Below are positions 8,877 to 19,320 of a DNA stretch of 64,000 nt, piece by piece. Origin of the DNA: Candidatus Anammoxibacter sp. Lineage in GTDB: Bacteria; Planctomycetota; Brocadiia; Brocadiales; Anammoxibacteraceae. Position 1 is the first letter of the stretch. The number at the start of each line of letters is the position of its first letter. Location of the stretch: NCBI GenBank assembly GCA_021777105.1, contig JAIQZQ010000112.1, positions 1 through 64,000 on the forward strand, given 5' to 3'. Position numbers and translations under genes: made by a program. The notes beneath the pieces are model-generated. The model had not been told where the DNA came from and did not search any database. It saw only the letters and a list, made by a program, of their open reading frames with translations.

Positions 8877-9079
8877 ATTAACTTTTTTAATAGTGTTGGC
8901 TGGAGCAATCTTGCAGATTGCTCCAAATGTTTTAAGGAACAATTAGCATTCATTAACAATCGTACGGTTTGCGCGCATCTAAAGGCTTTGGTTTAAACGT
9001 GTGGAGATAGTCTACAAGACTGCTCCAGCAATAATGAATAAAACACTGAAATGTAAATTCCAGCAAAATCCCGCTTGTT

Positions 9080-9180
9080 GGAGTTAATGCTTTAGCATTT
9101 TATTCAACGTTAAGGAATAAAACCCTAAAGGGTAAATTCCAACAAAAGAGAGGAATAAAACCCTAAAGGGTGAATTCCAT
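9080..9180 (+). repeat. Family A repeat, one full copy plus an extra right half
   Basis: A full bipartite unit at 9080-9145 is followed directly by a second right-half hairpin at 9149-9180 (AGGAATAAAACCCTAAAGGG then TGAATTCC). The tandem right halves are consistent with unequal exchange within the repeat. Confidence 0.7.
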
Positions 9181-9216
9181 TTAATATTTTTTTAAATAGT
9201 AAAAAGGAGTAAAAAG

Positions 9217-12200
9217 ATGACAAAGAGGTTGGGGGCGTGTTTATTAGCTTTTATTTTGGTTGCCGCGTTCTGTTCCGCGCAACTGTTTGCCGGCAATACA
9301 TTCGGGTCGGCAAAGACCGGCTCGGGAGAGAATCTTAATATCGGCATAACGTCGCCGGAGGACAATACGGTTGTGATTGTTCCGCCGGGCGAACAGACTA
9401 TAGAGGGTTTTGTAAATATAGGCCCTTCATCCTCGCTTTCAAACGAGGTAAACGTTATATATGTTATTGACGTGTCCGGCAGCTCAATTTCCACGCAGAA
9501 CAATGACGTTAACCAGGACGGCACGGTTAGCCCCGCCGACGATATAAACGGCGACGGCAAGGAGGGCACCGTGCTTGACGCGGAGGTAGAGGGCATAATT
9601 GCTTTGAACAAGAGCATAGGCGCGGTCACTAATATAAAGGTGGGCCTTGTTGTGTTCGGCAACACCGCTACGCTGGCCGATGTAAGCCCGGCCCGAGGAC
9701 AACAGGATTTCACATCCCCGCACGCCGATATTGACGGCAACGGCGTGGCTGATATTGAAGAGGCGATTCGAGGCATTATAGCAGGCTTTTCAGGGCCGTT
9801 CAGGCCGGTGGAGGTCGGCGAGGGCACCATCTTTGAAAATGCCCTTAAATTAATGAACAAGGCTTTTCAAAATCTTTCCGGGGACGCATCCGGGATATGT
9901 TTTTTCCTCTCCGACGGTATTGACAACAACAGCTTTAAAGCTGAATCAGCGGCTGTTATAGCCGAAACTGTAAACCTCGGCGTAAAAGTCAACACATTCG
10001 CGGTAGGAAGAAACGCTGACAGCTCGCAGACGGGCAGCCTTGCCGGCATTGCAAACGAAACCGGCGGCTCATTTACCGTTGTGGCCGATCCCGCGAAGTT
10101 GTCAACATCATTGCCGTCCGTTCCGGTTGTGGGCATATCAAAAGTAGAGGTAAATAACGAGGTTGTGACGATATCCGCCGTGGGAGCTTTCAGCCACGAT
10201 GTTTCAGGGCTTATTGAAGGCGAAAACACGGTAACGGCAATAGCCACCCATGACGACGGCACAACAGCGTCGGCAACTATTGACCTGGTTGGCGTTAGTC
10301 AGGCCACTGCCAACTTTTCGGCTGATCCAAGAAAGGGCATGACGCCGTTGACGGTCAACTTTACAAACCGTTCAGGGGCCGGCCTCGATAAATTTGCGTG
10401 GAATTTCGGCGACACATCAACGTCAAGCGATGAGAACCCGGTTCACACATATGCAAAGCCGGGGCTCTATACGGTAACCCTGACAGCGGAAGGCTCGGCA
10501 GGCTCCGCCACTGAGGCAAAGGCGGAGTACATTCAGGTATTGGAGAGGCCCGCGCTGAATGCGGATTTCGATGCTGATGTAACCAGCGGCATTGCTCCGC
10601 TTGCGGTTAAGTTTACAGACAAATCACAATCAGACGAAGAGATTGCGTCATGGGCGTGGAATTTTGGCGACGGCGAGACCAGCTCGGATCAGAATCCATC
10701 TCACACATACGCCGGCGCAGGCAAATACGCTGTGACTTTGACCATTGAGGCCGGCGGAGATGTAGACACGATCACAAAGACGCAGTTTATCACGGCAATA
10801 AGGAAGCAGGATCCGCTGATCGTTGATTTTGGAGCCGATCCAAGGGCAGGACTTGCGCCGCTTACTGTAAACTTCTTTGACACTTCAGTAGGCGAGACAA
10901 CAAAATGGGCGTGGGATTTCGGCGACAACGAGACCAGCGATGAGCAGGCTCCGTCGCACGTTTATAAGGACAAAGGGAATTACACTGTTAAATTAACCGT
11001 CACCGGACCTGACGGCGAGGATACGATTGAGAGGGTTGACTATATTTCCGTATTTGAGGAACAGGCCCCTATCGCCGACTTTATAGCTGACAAAACCGCC
11101 GGCTTTGCTCCGCTTGATGTGAGCTTTACAGATATGTCGATAGGCAATGTTGATAGCTGGATATGGGATTTCGGCGACGGTTCAACAAAGAATTTTGAGC
11201 AAAATCCGTCTCACGAATATAAGCAGGACGGTTTTTTCACGGTAAGCTTAAACGTTAGCGGCCCGGTCGGCTCAAACGATGTTGTTAAAACGAGTTTTAT
11301 CACAATATTGCCGGAGCCGCCGGTGGTGGCTGATTTTACAGCCGTGCCTGTTTCCGGTTTCGCGCCGCTGAAGGTAAACTTTACCGACGCTTCTATTGGC
11401 GATGCGGCTAGCTGGGCATGGGAATTTGGCGACGGAGCTTCAAGCTCCGAGCAAAACCCAGCGCACGAATACACGAAAGAGGGCTTCTTTACCGTAAAAT
11501 TAACAGCGAGCGGCAAAAGCGGTTCAGATGTAAAAGAGCGCGTAAACTTTATTCATGTGCGCGAGTCGGCGGCGCCAACGGCCAACTTCGCGGGCGATCC
11601 AAGGCTGGGCCTTGTTCCGTTGGAAGTCAAGTTCAGCGACCTTTCCACCGGCAATCCAAATAGCTGGCTATGGGATTTTGGCGACGGCGAGAAAAGCTCG
11701 GACAGGAACCCAACACATGAATACACAAAAAAAGGCCTTTTCTCGGTTGAGTTGACAGTGACTAACGACAAAGGCGACGACACTGAACGCAAGATTAATT
11801 ATATAAACGCATCCGACTCGTTGCCAAAGCCGGTGGCTGAGTTTGAGGCCTCTCCGATTAGCGGCGCGGCGCCTCTAATAGTTCAATTTACCGACAAATC
11901 AACCCCGATCGGTGGCCTTTCAGGCTGGATATGGGATTTTGGAGACGGCTCTCTGAAAAGTTCAGAGCAAAATCCAAACCATATTTACCAGAATGAAGGG
12001 GTTTATGGCGTTAAACTTACGGTAAACAACCCGGCCGGCAGCAGCATTGAGGAAAAGACCAATTTAATAAAGGTCACTTCCGCCGCGGATTTAGTCGCGC
12101 CAAAGGCTGAATTTGAAGGAAGCCCCTTGACCGGGCTGCCTCCGCTTAAGGTAAAGTTTACTGACAAGTCAACACCCACCAACGGAATTGCCGGCTGGGA

Positions 12201-13743
12201 GTGGAACTTTGGCGACGGCGAAGTAATAAGCGCTGAGCAGAATCCCACCCATGAGTACAAAAACCCGGGAATTTTTAATGTTTCATTAAAAGTAAACAAC
12301 GCAAAAGGCTCAAGCCTTGAGAAAAAGAGCGCTTATGTTACCGTCTTTGACAGCGCCCCTCCAATAGCCGACTTTATAGCCGATCCTAAAACAGGCCGGG
12401 CTCCGTTGGAGGTAAAGTTCAGGGACACATCGCTCTCCGCTAATCCGCTTGAGTCGTGGACGTGGGATTTTGGCGACACCAGCCAAAGCGATGAGCAACA
12501 TCCAACGCATACTTATAAGAATGAGGGCTTTTACAACGTCATGCTCACCGTAAGCAATGCGGACGGCGTTGACGATGAGAAGAAGATAAACTTCATCTTT
12601 GTTAAAAACGAGGATGGGCCAAAGGCTGATTTTGAAGCGAGCCCTGTGACCGGCGTTCCGCCTCTTAAGACGCAGTTTACCGACAAATCCAAGGGCAAAA
12701 TAACCAGGTGGCTCTGGTCGTTTGGAGACGGCGGGTCAAGCGAGGATGAAAACCCATCGCATTTCTATGAAGTTCCGGGCGTTTTCTCGGTTACACTGGC
12801 GGTTAGCGGCCCGAACGGGACGGACAGCCTTACCAGAGACAACCTTGTGCGCGTTGCCGCCACGGACTCGATTGAGGCGCAGTTCTCAGCCGATCCATTA
12901 ACAGGCGCGGCGCCGTTGACAGTGTCGTTTACCGACAACTCAGCGGGCGATGTGAGCGAATGGGAGTGGGACTTTGGAGACGGGTCAACAAGCGATGAAA
13001 AGAACCCGGAAAACGTTTACAATGAAGAAGGCGTTTACACCGTAAAGCTTAAGGCAGGCAACGGAGCCGACTCGGATATAGAGATAAAGAACAACCTTAT
13101 TCGCGTAATACCGAATGTTGCCGGCAACTTTGCGGCCTCATTCAGCTACGCCCCTTCACTGGGTTTGTCTCCGCTTACGGTTCAATTCTTTGACCAGACA
13201 AAGGGCGTTGATATTGAAATTGATTCCCGCGAATGGGACTTTGGAGACGGCGGAACCAGCGGCGACGAGCGTCCGGTTCACACCTTCAAGGTGAGAGACG
13301 GCGAGGAGAGCAGCCGGTTTGACGTAAGCCTTACCGTAACCGTTGACGGAAAGTCCGACACATTTACCGTTGAAAACGCGATAAAGGTCTTCAAAAGCAA
13401 AGAGGCGCCGGAGCCGGGTCCTGGTCCGGAGCCTGGAGATTGCGAGGCGTTTATGCAGATAAAGCCTGAGACAATCAACACCAAAAGAGGCCGCGGCAAT
13501 GTTAAGGCAACCATTGAGCTAAGCCCTTCATGCGGGGTTCCGTCAAACGCAATTGATTGCGCGACCCTTGAGCTTGAAGGCGCCAAAGCGTTGTCATGCA
13601 AGTCAAGGCGCGGCAAATTCACCGCAAAGTTTAAGGCGAGCCACCTTAACGTAGCGCCGGGCCAGGGGCAGGTATTAACCCTGACCGGCCAGACCGTTAC
13701 CGGAGAGCAATTCCAGGCCTCCGATGTGGTAAACATTAAATAG
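9217..13743 (+). CDS. Giant secreted von Willebrand A and PKD-repeat protein
   Basis: This 1508-residue protein has a signal peptide (MTKRLGACLLAFILVAAFC, cleavage near LFA-GN). Residues ~78-300 form a von Willebrand factor A domain with the MIDAS signature DVSGSS at about 85-90. An Asp-rich calcium-type insertion (NQDGTVSPADDINGDGKEG) follows the first strand. Residues ~365-1390 hold twelve PKD-type repeats, each with a W-x-FGD core. A short Pro/Gly linker leads to a ~100-residue Cys-containing beta domain at the C-terminus (FMQIKPETIN, IELSPSCGVP, LELEGAKALSCKS). AAAAAGGAG lies upstream of the ATG, and a strong terminator follows the gene. VWA-PKD architecture suggests metal-dependent protein binding at the cell surface. 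There is no LPXTG-type or other recognisable anchor. Confidence 0.92.
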   Translation: MTKRLGACLLAFILVAAFCSAQLFAGNTFGSAKTGSGENLNIGITSPEDNTVVIVPPGEQTIEGFVNIGPSSSLSNEVNVIYVIDVSGSSISTQNNDVNQDGTVSPADDINGDGKEGTVLDAEVEGIIALNKSIGAVTNIKVGLVVFGNTATLADVSPARGQQDFTSPHADIDGNGVADIEEAIRGIIAGFSGPFRPVEVGEGTIFENALKLMNKAFQNLSGDASGICFFLSDGIDNNSFKAESAAVIAETVNLGVKVNTFAVGRNADSSQTGSLAGIANETGGSFTVVADPAKLSTSLPSVPVVGISKVEVNNEVVTISAVGAFSHDVSGLIEGENTVTAIATHDDGTTASATIDLVGVSQATANFSADPRKGMTPLTVNFTNRSGAGLDKFAWNFGDTSTSSDENPVHTYAKPGLYTVTLTAEGSAGSATEAKAEYIQVLERPALNADFDADVTSGIAPLAVKFTDKSQSDEEIASWAWNFGDGETSSDQNPSHTYAGAGKYAVTLTIEAGGDVDTITKTQFITAIRKQDPLIVDFGADPRAGLAPLTVNFFDTSVGETTKWAWDFGDNETSDEQAPSHVYKDKGNYTVKLTVTGPDGEDTIERVDYISVFEEQAPIADFIADKTAGFAPLDVSFTDMSIGNVDSWIWDFGDGSTKNFEQNPSHEYKQDGFFTVSLNVSGPVGSNDVVKTSFITILPEPPVVADFTAVPVSGFAPLKVNFTDASIGDAASWAWEFGDGASSSEQNPAHEYTKEGFFTVKLTASGKSGSDVKERVNFIHVRESAAPTANFAGDPRLGLVPLEVKFSDLSTGNPNSWLWDFGDGEKSSDRNPTHEYTKKGLFSVELTVTNDKGDDTERKINYINASDSLPKPVAEFEASPISGAAPLIVQFTDKSTPIGGLSGWIWDFGDGSLKSSEQNPNHIYQNEGVYGVKLTVNNPAGSSIEEKTNLIKVTSAADLVAPKAEFEGSPLTGLPPLKVKFTDKSTPTNGIAGWEWNFGDGEVISAEQNPTHEYKNPGIFNVSLKVNNAKGSSLEKKSAYVTVFDSAPPIADFIADPKTGRAPLEVKFRDTSLSANPLESWTWDFGDTSQSDEQHPTHTYKNEGFYNVMLTVSNADGVDDEKKINFIFVKNEDGPKADFEASPVTGVPPLKTQFTDKSKGKITRWLWSFGDGGSSEDENPSHFYEVPGVFSVTLAVSGPNGTDSLTRDNLVRVAATDSIEAQFSADPLTGAAPLTVSFTDNSAGDVSEWEWDFGDGSTSDEKNPENVYNEEGVYTVKLKAGNGADSDIEIKNNLIRVIPNVAGNFAASFSYAPSLGLSPLTVQFFDQTKGVDIEIDSREWDFGDGGTSGDERPVHTFKVRDGEESSRFDVSLTVTVDGKSDTFTVENAIKVFKSKEAPEPGPGPEPGDCEAFMQIKPETINTKRGRGNVKATIELSPSCGVPSNAIDCATLELEGAKALSCKSRRGKFTAKFKASHLNVAPGQGQVLTLTGQTVTGEQFQASDVVNIK

Positions 13744-13761
13744 CAAGTTGTTAACAATTAA

Positions 13762-13820
13762 AAAACTCCCCTCTTTATCCCCCCTATTTTATACACGGGG
13801 GGCTAAACGGGAGTTTTTTT
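13762..13820 (+). terminator. Rho-independent terminator after the VWA-PKD gene
   Basis: The outer stem AAAACTCCC/GGGAGTTTT and an inner stem CCCCC/GGGGG are followed by TTTTTTT, 19 bp after the stop codon. Confidence 0.85.
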
Positions 13821-13830
13821 TATTGAAAAT

Positions 13831-14010
13831 GCATGTTAATCCTTTAGAATTTTATTCACCGGCAGCGGAATAAAATCCTAAAGCATTAATTCTAATATTT
13901 TCCTTTTTTAGTATCTTATGAGTTATATTGTGACAATTTTTAACAGAATATTTTCAAAAAAATAATTCCGACCTTTTTACTTTTTACTTATCCGGGTTAT
14001 CCGGGTTAGG
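13831..14010 (+). repeat. Diverged family A copy followed by a partial family B copy
   Basis: 13831-13895 is a diverged family A unit (TTAATCCTTTAGAATTTTATTC, then GGAATAAAATCCTAAAG). 13913-14010 matches the end of family B (TGTGACAATTTTTAACAG... TTATCCGGGTTAGGG). The latter overlaps the region just upstream of the next gene. Confidence 0.5.
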
Positions 14011-14139
14011 GTAAATTCCGCGAAATTTGCGGACGGAATGCGTCCCCGCGCCGTGGCGATAGAGGCTGATATTTGCGTTTGGCGGAAAAGCAATATCAAA
14101 TACACAGAGATTTTTTTCAGTTTTTTAAGGAACATTAAT

Positions 14140-17100
14140 ATGAAATGTAAATATCCGGTTGCCATATTTTTCATGCTGTTTGCTGTTTTGTTTGCTTTTA
14201 AATCTACAAATGTTGTTGCGGAATCATTTAGCGCCCGTATAAGCGCAAATCCGCCTGGAGGCCCCAGGCCGTTAACAGTTCAATTTCGCAACTCTTCATC
14301 CGCCGGCAGCGCAAAGGAAACATACCTTTGGGATTTTGGCGACGGTACCACAAGCGTTATTGAGAATCCAACACATACTTATAATATTGTGGGGAAATAT
14401 ACTGTAAGACTTACGGTAAGCTTCCCGGAATCCGCCACATGCAGCGTTACTAAAACTATAGATGTAAAACCCGCAACAACCGTGGCCGCATTCACAGCCA
14501 ACCAGCAAAAAGGCGAAGTTCCATTGATAGTCCAGTTTACAGATCAATCCAAAGGCGACAACATTAGGGACTGGACATGGGGTTTTGGCGACGGCGGCAA
14601 AAGCTTCGAACAGAATCCGTCTCATACGTATGAAAAAACCGGAATTTTTGATGTAACATTGAGTATTCGGGGAGACGCCGGACCGGACGGCATTAGACAA
14701 GACAAATTTATAGTAGCAGAGCCTAAACCAACACCCGCGCCGACGCCGAAACCCGTGTCAACGCCAAGGCCAACGGCAATTCCGACGCAGGCGCCTACAA
14801 AAGCAAAACCTGTGGCTGGCTTTACAGTGAACAAAACAACAGGTTTTGCGCCGGCAACCGTTCAATTTACAGACACGTCAACCAATGATCCAACTTCATG
14901 GTTCTGGGAATTTGGCGACGGCGGCACAAGCGATATTAAGAATCCATCACACTTATACACTAAAACCGGCAAATATACGGTCACTCTTACCGCGGCAAAT
15001 GCAATGGGAACGGACACAATAGTGAAACCGAATTTAATTTTTATTGATCTTTCAGATGAAAACAATATTGCCGCGCCAACGGTTATTGCAAATATAGACA
15101 TTGGAGGGCCGCCGTCCGGCAATGGAATTAACCCAGGCGGAGTTGGCGTGAATAAGACAACCAACCGCATATATGTGGCTAACGAGACCAGCAACAATGT
15201 AAGTGTGATAGACGGGGCTACAGATCTGGTCATTGAAACTATTCCGGTTGGGTCCGAACCTCGGAAAGTAAGCGTGAACCCGGCAACCAACCGTATATAT
15301 GTGACTAATTCAAGAAGCGACAATGTAAGCGTCATAGACGGTTCAACAAACCGGGTTATAGATACTATATCGGCCTTGCCGTCTCCCAACGGAGTTGCTG
15401 TGAATAAGGCTACAAACCGTATATACGTATCTAATCTTGCCAATAATAGCGGAAATGTAAGTGTAATAGACGGCTCAACAAACCGGATTATTGATAATAT
15501 TACCGTGGGAGGCTCGCCACGGGGAGTGGGCGTAAATGAAATAACCAACCGTGTATATGCGGCCGGCGGCTCTGATGATACTGTGAATGTTATAGATGGT
15601 TTTACAAATCAGGTTATTGGCGTTGTTCCAATCGGCCTGGGATCAAGCCGCGACCCTAACCTTTTCGGGGTGGGTGTGAATGAAATAACCAACATGATAT
15701 ATGTGGCCGATAACAATACGGATAACATACATGTAATAGACGGCTCAACAAATATACATATCAACAGTATCAATGTGTCGCATCAGTGCCCTTTTGGAGT
15801 GAGCGTGAATTCAGCGACCAACCGCATATACATTGCCGGAAGTTGTTCAAACGTAAATGTAATAGACGGCGCAACTAATAGGGAAATAGCTTCAATTGAT
15901 ATGGGGACACTCCCTGGTAAAGGCATAGCCGTAAATCCTGCAACCAACCGAATATACGCTTCTAATAAAAACAATGATAATGTCCGTGTGATAGATGGAG
16001 CGGCAAATCGGGTTGTTCATATTATTGAAATAGGCGCTTTCCCTGGAGACATGAGGGTAAATCCTACAACAAACCGGATATACGTTATTAGTGATAGTAG
16101 TGAAAAAGTAAAAGTGATAGACGCCTCCACAAATCAACTTATTGACACTATTGATATTGGGAATCCTCTCACCGCAATAGGCGTAAATACGGCAACCAAC
16201 CGCATATATGTCGGCAGCAACATCAACCAGAGCAGCAGCCTTATAAGCGTGATAGATGGAGCGACAAACAATATCATTGACGTTATTAAACCCGGGTCCA
16301 AGCTTGGAGCAATAGGAGTTAATTCAGTCACCAACCGCATATATATTTCGGAATCATCTAATATAGCCGTATTAGATGGTTCCACAAATCAGGTGGCGGG
16401 CGCTATTGCGCTGTCCGGCTCCAACAATATTGAAGTAAATCCAGTAACCAACCGTATATATGTGTCTACAGGCGATACGGTAAACGTCATAAACGGTTCT
16501 ACAAATCAGGTTATTGACTCTTATAATTTTGGCAGGCACGACACAATAAGCGTGAATCCAACAACCAATCGCATATATATTGTAGGTAATCAAACTATAG
16601 CCGTATTAGATGGTTCGACAAACCGGCTCGTTTCTACTATTAAAATTGCGCATAAGCAACGACTTATTAGAGTAGCGGTGAATTCAACAACCAACCATAT
16701 ATATGTGGCTAATTCATATAATAATATTGCCGGTGTAATTGACGGCTTTACAGACCGGATTATTGCGGAAGTTGATGTGGGAGGCGCTTTTCCCGAAGGC
16801 CTGAACAGTAGTAAGACCGCCAGAGGCATTGGCGTGAACCCCTCTACTAATTTGGTATATATTGCAAATGAAGTTTCAGGCGATATAGCAGTTATAAATG
16901 ACGGCTCAGGCGCGCAAACTCCAATTATTACGCCAACACCGGCGGGGCCTACCCCAATTATTACACCGACGCCTCCCCTAACTCCAATTGTCACGCCGAC
17001 TCCAACGCCCGGCCCTGACACAAAACCCAGGGCGGCCTTTAAGGCCGATCCTGTTTCCGGTCTGGCGCCTCTAAGGGTAAAGTTTACAGACGAGTCAACA

Positions 17101-19284
17101 GGCAACCCTTCAAGTTGGATATGGAATTTTGGAGACGGCGATCTGGGCAATAAAAAGAACCCGATTCATGTTTACAAAACAGCGGGCATCTATTCAGTTG
17201 AGCTTACCGTAAGCAACAGCGAAGGCAAAGACACAATCCTCCGTGAAAACCTTATTGAAGTGATTGATTCCGGGTCTATTTCAAATTGCGTGGCGGATTT
17301 TATGGCAAAGCCCGAGTCCGGCCTTGCCCCCCTGACCGTTAATTTTGAAGATCTTTCAACCGGCAAACCGGCAAGCTGGACGTGGGATTTTGGCGACGGC
17401 GATCTGGGCAAAACCCGAAACCCATCGCACACATATAGAAAGGCGGGCACATACACCGTATCGTTAGCTGTGAGCACATCGTGCGGGGAAGAGACAGTGA
17501 CTAAAAAAGACCTTATCAGCGTAAAGGCCGGCAAAGAGGTAATAGCGGATTTTAGAGTGAACGCAAGATCCGGGCTTGCCTCTTTTTCAATAGATTTTGA
17601 AGACCTCTCATCCGGAGGTCCCGAGAGTTGGGCGTGGGATTTTGGCGACGGCAACACAAGCGGGGATCAGCATCCAACGCACACATACAAAAATCCCGGA
17701 GTCTACTCCCCAAGCCTTAAGGTTAGCAACTCAAACGGGTCCGACGCTATAACAAAACCCGAGCTTATAGAAGTGGAGTCAACAAGTCCGCCCAGGGCGG
17801 ACTTTACCGCGGCGCCTCAAGTCGGGTTCGGCCCTTTGCAGGTAAAGTTTAGAGACAGGTCAACGGGCAACGTGTCCGGCTGGGCATGGGACTTTGGCGA
17901 CGGTTCGCTGAGCAGCCTGCGCAACCCGGTGCACGCCTACCTTGCTCCGGGCAAATACACGGTAAAGTTGGTAGCAAGCGGCTCAAGCGGCAGCGCGGAT
18001 AAAACGAAACCCATAATAGAAGTATTGGAAGGTTCGGCGCCGACAGCGGCGTTTACAGGCGAGCCCCGTTCCGGCTTTGCGCCTTTGACTGTTCAGTTTA
18101 AGGATATATCGGGCGGCAAGGTAAGCTCGTGGGCATGGGACTTTGGAGACGGCAACAAAAGCCGCAATCAAAATCCAACGCATGTTTACGAGCGCGTCGG
18201 AGTTTACAGCGTTAAGTTGACCTCAAGTGGAGCCGAAGGCTCGGCTGAAAAAGAAGAGACGGACTTTATAGAAGCGCTTGACGAAGGAACAGCGGCTGAT
18301 TTTACAGCGGACCGCACAACGCGCATAAAAGGCGAAAACGGAGAATATTTAGTTAAATTCAAAGACCTCTCATCCAGCTCACACGGCAAAATAGCAAAAT
18401 GGTTCTGGAGTTTTGGAGACAAAGGCGGCGGAGCAAGCGCCCGGCCCGATCCTGAACATGTTTTTAACTGCGATAATAATAGCGACGTATTTACCGTGAG
18501 CTTGACAATATTTGATTCGGAAAACAATGTGGCCAACGAAGTGAAACCGGCGTTTATAAGTTGCGAGGAAGTTGAAGTTGTTGATGCCGGCGCCGCGCCG
18601 GATATAACGCCTGATCCAAACCCCGGCGCCACCCTTGCGGCCGATTTCAGGGCTGAAAACACAAGCGGCCCGGTTCCGCTTGAAGTCAGGTTCATAGATG
18701 AGTCAAAAGGCGGGCCAAAATCATGGTCATGGGACTTTGGCGACGGCGAGGAGAGCGCGGAGCGTAATCCATCTCACATATACACCGCAAAAGGAAAATA
18801 CACCGTTAGTTTGATAGTGTCAAACGACTCAGGCATAGACACCGTAAGCAAAAAGAATATTGTTAACGTTAAAAAAGGCGAAGGCGGCAAAGGTTGCCCT
18901 GCCTCGGTTGCTCTGGAAAACGAGGCAGGCGCCCCGTCTTACTCACGCAAACTTAACGCACTTAGATTGTTCAGGGATAATGTGATAGGCAACACTGTAA
19001 CCGGAATAAAACTTATAAAGTATTATTACTTCCACTCAACGGAAGTTGAAGATATACTTAACTCCGATCCGGAGCTTAAAGCGGACGCATCTGAAGTCCT
19101 AAACCGTTTAATCATAGAGCTTCAAAATTTTTCAGACCGCAACACGATTAAACAGGTAGTAAACAACTTCCTGTCGCCGGGTTTGGTTTCAGACGCAACC
19201 GCCCTGCTTGATAAAATATCAGCCAAAGCCGGAGATGAGTTGAAAAAGGCTCTTGTAGAAGCGAAGGATACGATTGACGAATGA
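14140..19284 (+). CDS. Giant secreted PKD, YVTN beta-propeller and PKD protein
   Basis: This is 1714 residues from the ATG at 14140. I chose that start because MKCKYPVAIFFMLFAVLFAF begins a proper signal peptide with AAGGA nine bases upstream; a longer frame opens at 14038 but has no site. Order: three PKD repeats (~30-310, with a Pro/Thr linker before the third); about fifteen YVTN-type propeller repeats (~315-920, unit VGVNxxTNRIYVxN...NVSVIDG); a Pro/Thr stalk rich in ITPTP; seven more PKD repeats (~964-1577); and the helical C-terminal module (~1584-1714) with LNALRLFRD. From the stalk to the end it is nearly identical to the next gene. YVTN propellers fused to PKD domains are typical of large bacterial and archaeal surface-layer proteins. 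Function is inferred as surface adhesion or matrix. Confidence 0.92.
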   Translation: MKCKYPVAIFFMLFAVLFAFKSTNVVAESFSARISANPPGGPRPLTVQFRNSSSAGSAKETYLWDFGDGTTSVIENPTHTYNIVGKYTVRLTVSFPESATCSVTKTIDVKPATTVAAFTANQQKGEVPLIVQFTDQSKGDNIRDWTWGFGDGGKSFEQNPSHTYEKTGIFDVTLSIRGDAGPDGIRQDKFIVAEPKPTPAPTPKPVSTPRPTAIPTQAPTKAKPVAGFTVNKTTGFAPATVQFTDTSTNDPTSWFWEFGDGGTSDIKNPSHLYTKTGKYTVTLTAANAMGTDTIVKPNLIFIDLSDENNIAAPTVIANIDIGGPPSGNGINPGGVGVNKTTNRIYVANETSNNVSVIDGATDLVIETIPVGSEPRKVSVNPATNRIYVTNSRSDNVSVIDGSTNRVIDTISALPSPNGVAVNKATNRIYVSNLANNSGNVSVIDGSTNRIIDNITVGGSPRGVGVNEITNRVYAAGGSDDTVNVIDGFTNQVIGVVPIGLGSSRDPNLFGVGVNEITNMIYVADNNTDNIHVIDGSTNIHINSINVSHQCPFGVSVNSATNRIYIAGSCSNVNVIDGATNREIASIDMGTLPGKGIAVNPATNRIYASNKNNDNVRVIDGAANRVVHIIEIGAFPGDMRVNPTTNRIYVISDSSEKVKVIDASTNQLIDTIDIGNPLTAIGVNTATNRIYVGSNINQSSSLISVIDGATNNIIDVIKPGSKLGAIGVNSVTNRIYISESSNIAVLDGSTNQVAGAIALSGSNNIEVNPVTNRIYVSTGDTVNVINGSTNQVIDSYNFGRHDTISVNPTTNRIYIVGNQTIAVLDGSTNRLVSTIKIAHKQRLIRVAVNSTTNHIYVANSYNNIAGVIDGFTDRIIAEVDVGGAFPEGLNSSKTARGIGVNPSTNLVYIANEVSGDIAVINDGSGAQTPIITPTPAGPTPIITPTPPLTPIVTPTPTPGPDTKPRAAFKADPVSGLAPLRVKFTDESTGNPSSWIWNFGDGDLGNKKNPIHVYKTAGIYSVELTVSNSEGKDTILRENLIEVIDSGSISNCVADFMAKPESGLAPLTVNFEDLSTGKPASWTWDFGDGDLGKTRNPSHTYRKAGTYTVSLAVSTSCGEETVTKKDLISVKAGKEVIADFRVNARSGLASFSIDFEDLSSGGPESWAWDFGDGNTSGDQHPTHTYKNPGVYSPSLKVSNSNGSDAITKPELIEVESTSPPRADFTAAPQVGFGPLQVKFRDRSTGNVSGWAWDFGDGSLSSLRNPVHAYLAPGKYTVKLVASGSSGSADKTKPIIEVLEGSAPTAAFTGEPRSGFAPLTVQFKDISGGKVSSWAWDFGDGNKSRNQNPTHVYERVGVYSVKLTSSGAEGSAEKEETDFIEALDEGTAADFTADRTTRIKGENGEYLVKFKDLSSSSHGKIAKWFWSFGDKGGGASARPDPEHVFNCDNNSDVFTVSLTIFDSENNVANEVKPAFISCEEVEVVDAGAAPDITPDPNPGATLAADFRAENTSGPVPLEVRFIDESKGGPKSWSWDFGDGEESAERNPSHIYTAKGKYTVSLIVSNDSGIDTVSKKNIVNVKKGEGGKGCPASVALENEAGAPSYSRKLNALRLFRDNVIGNTVTGIKLIKYYYFHSTEVEDILNSDPELKADASEVLNRLIIELQNFSDRNTIKQVVNNFLSPGLVSDATALLDKISAKAGDELKKALVEAKDTIDE

Positions 19285-19320
19285 CGATTTTCGATTATAA
19301 ACATTTGAAAGGATATTATT

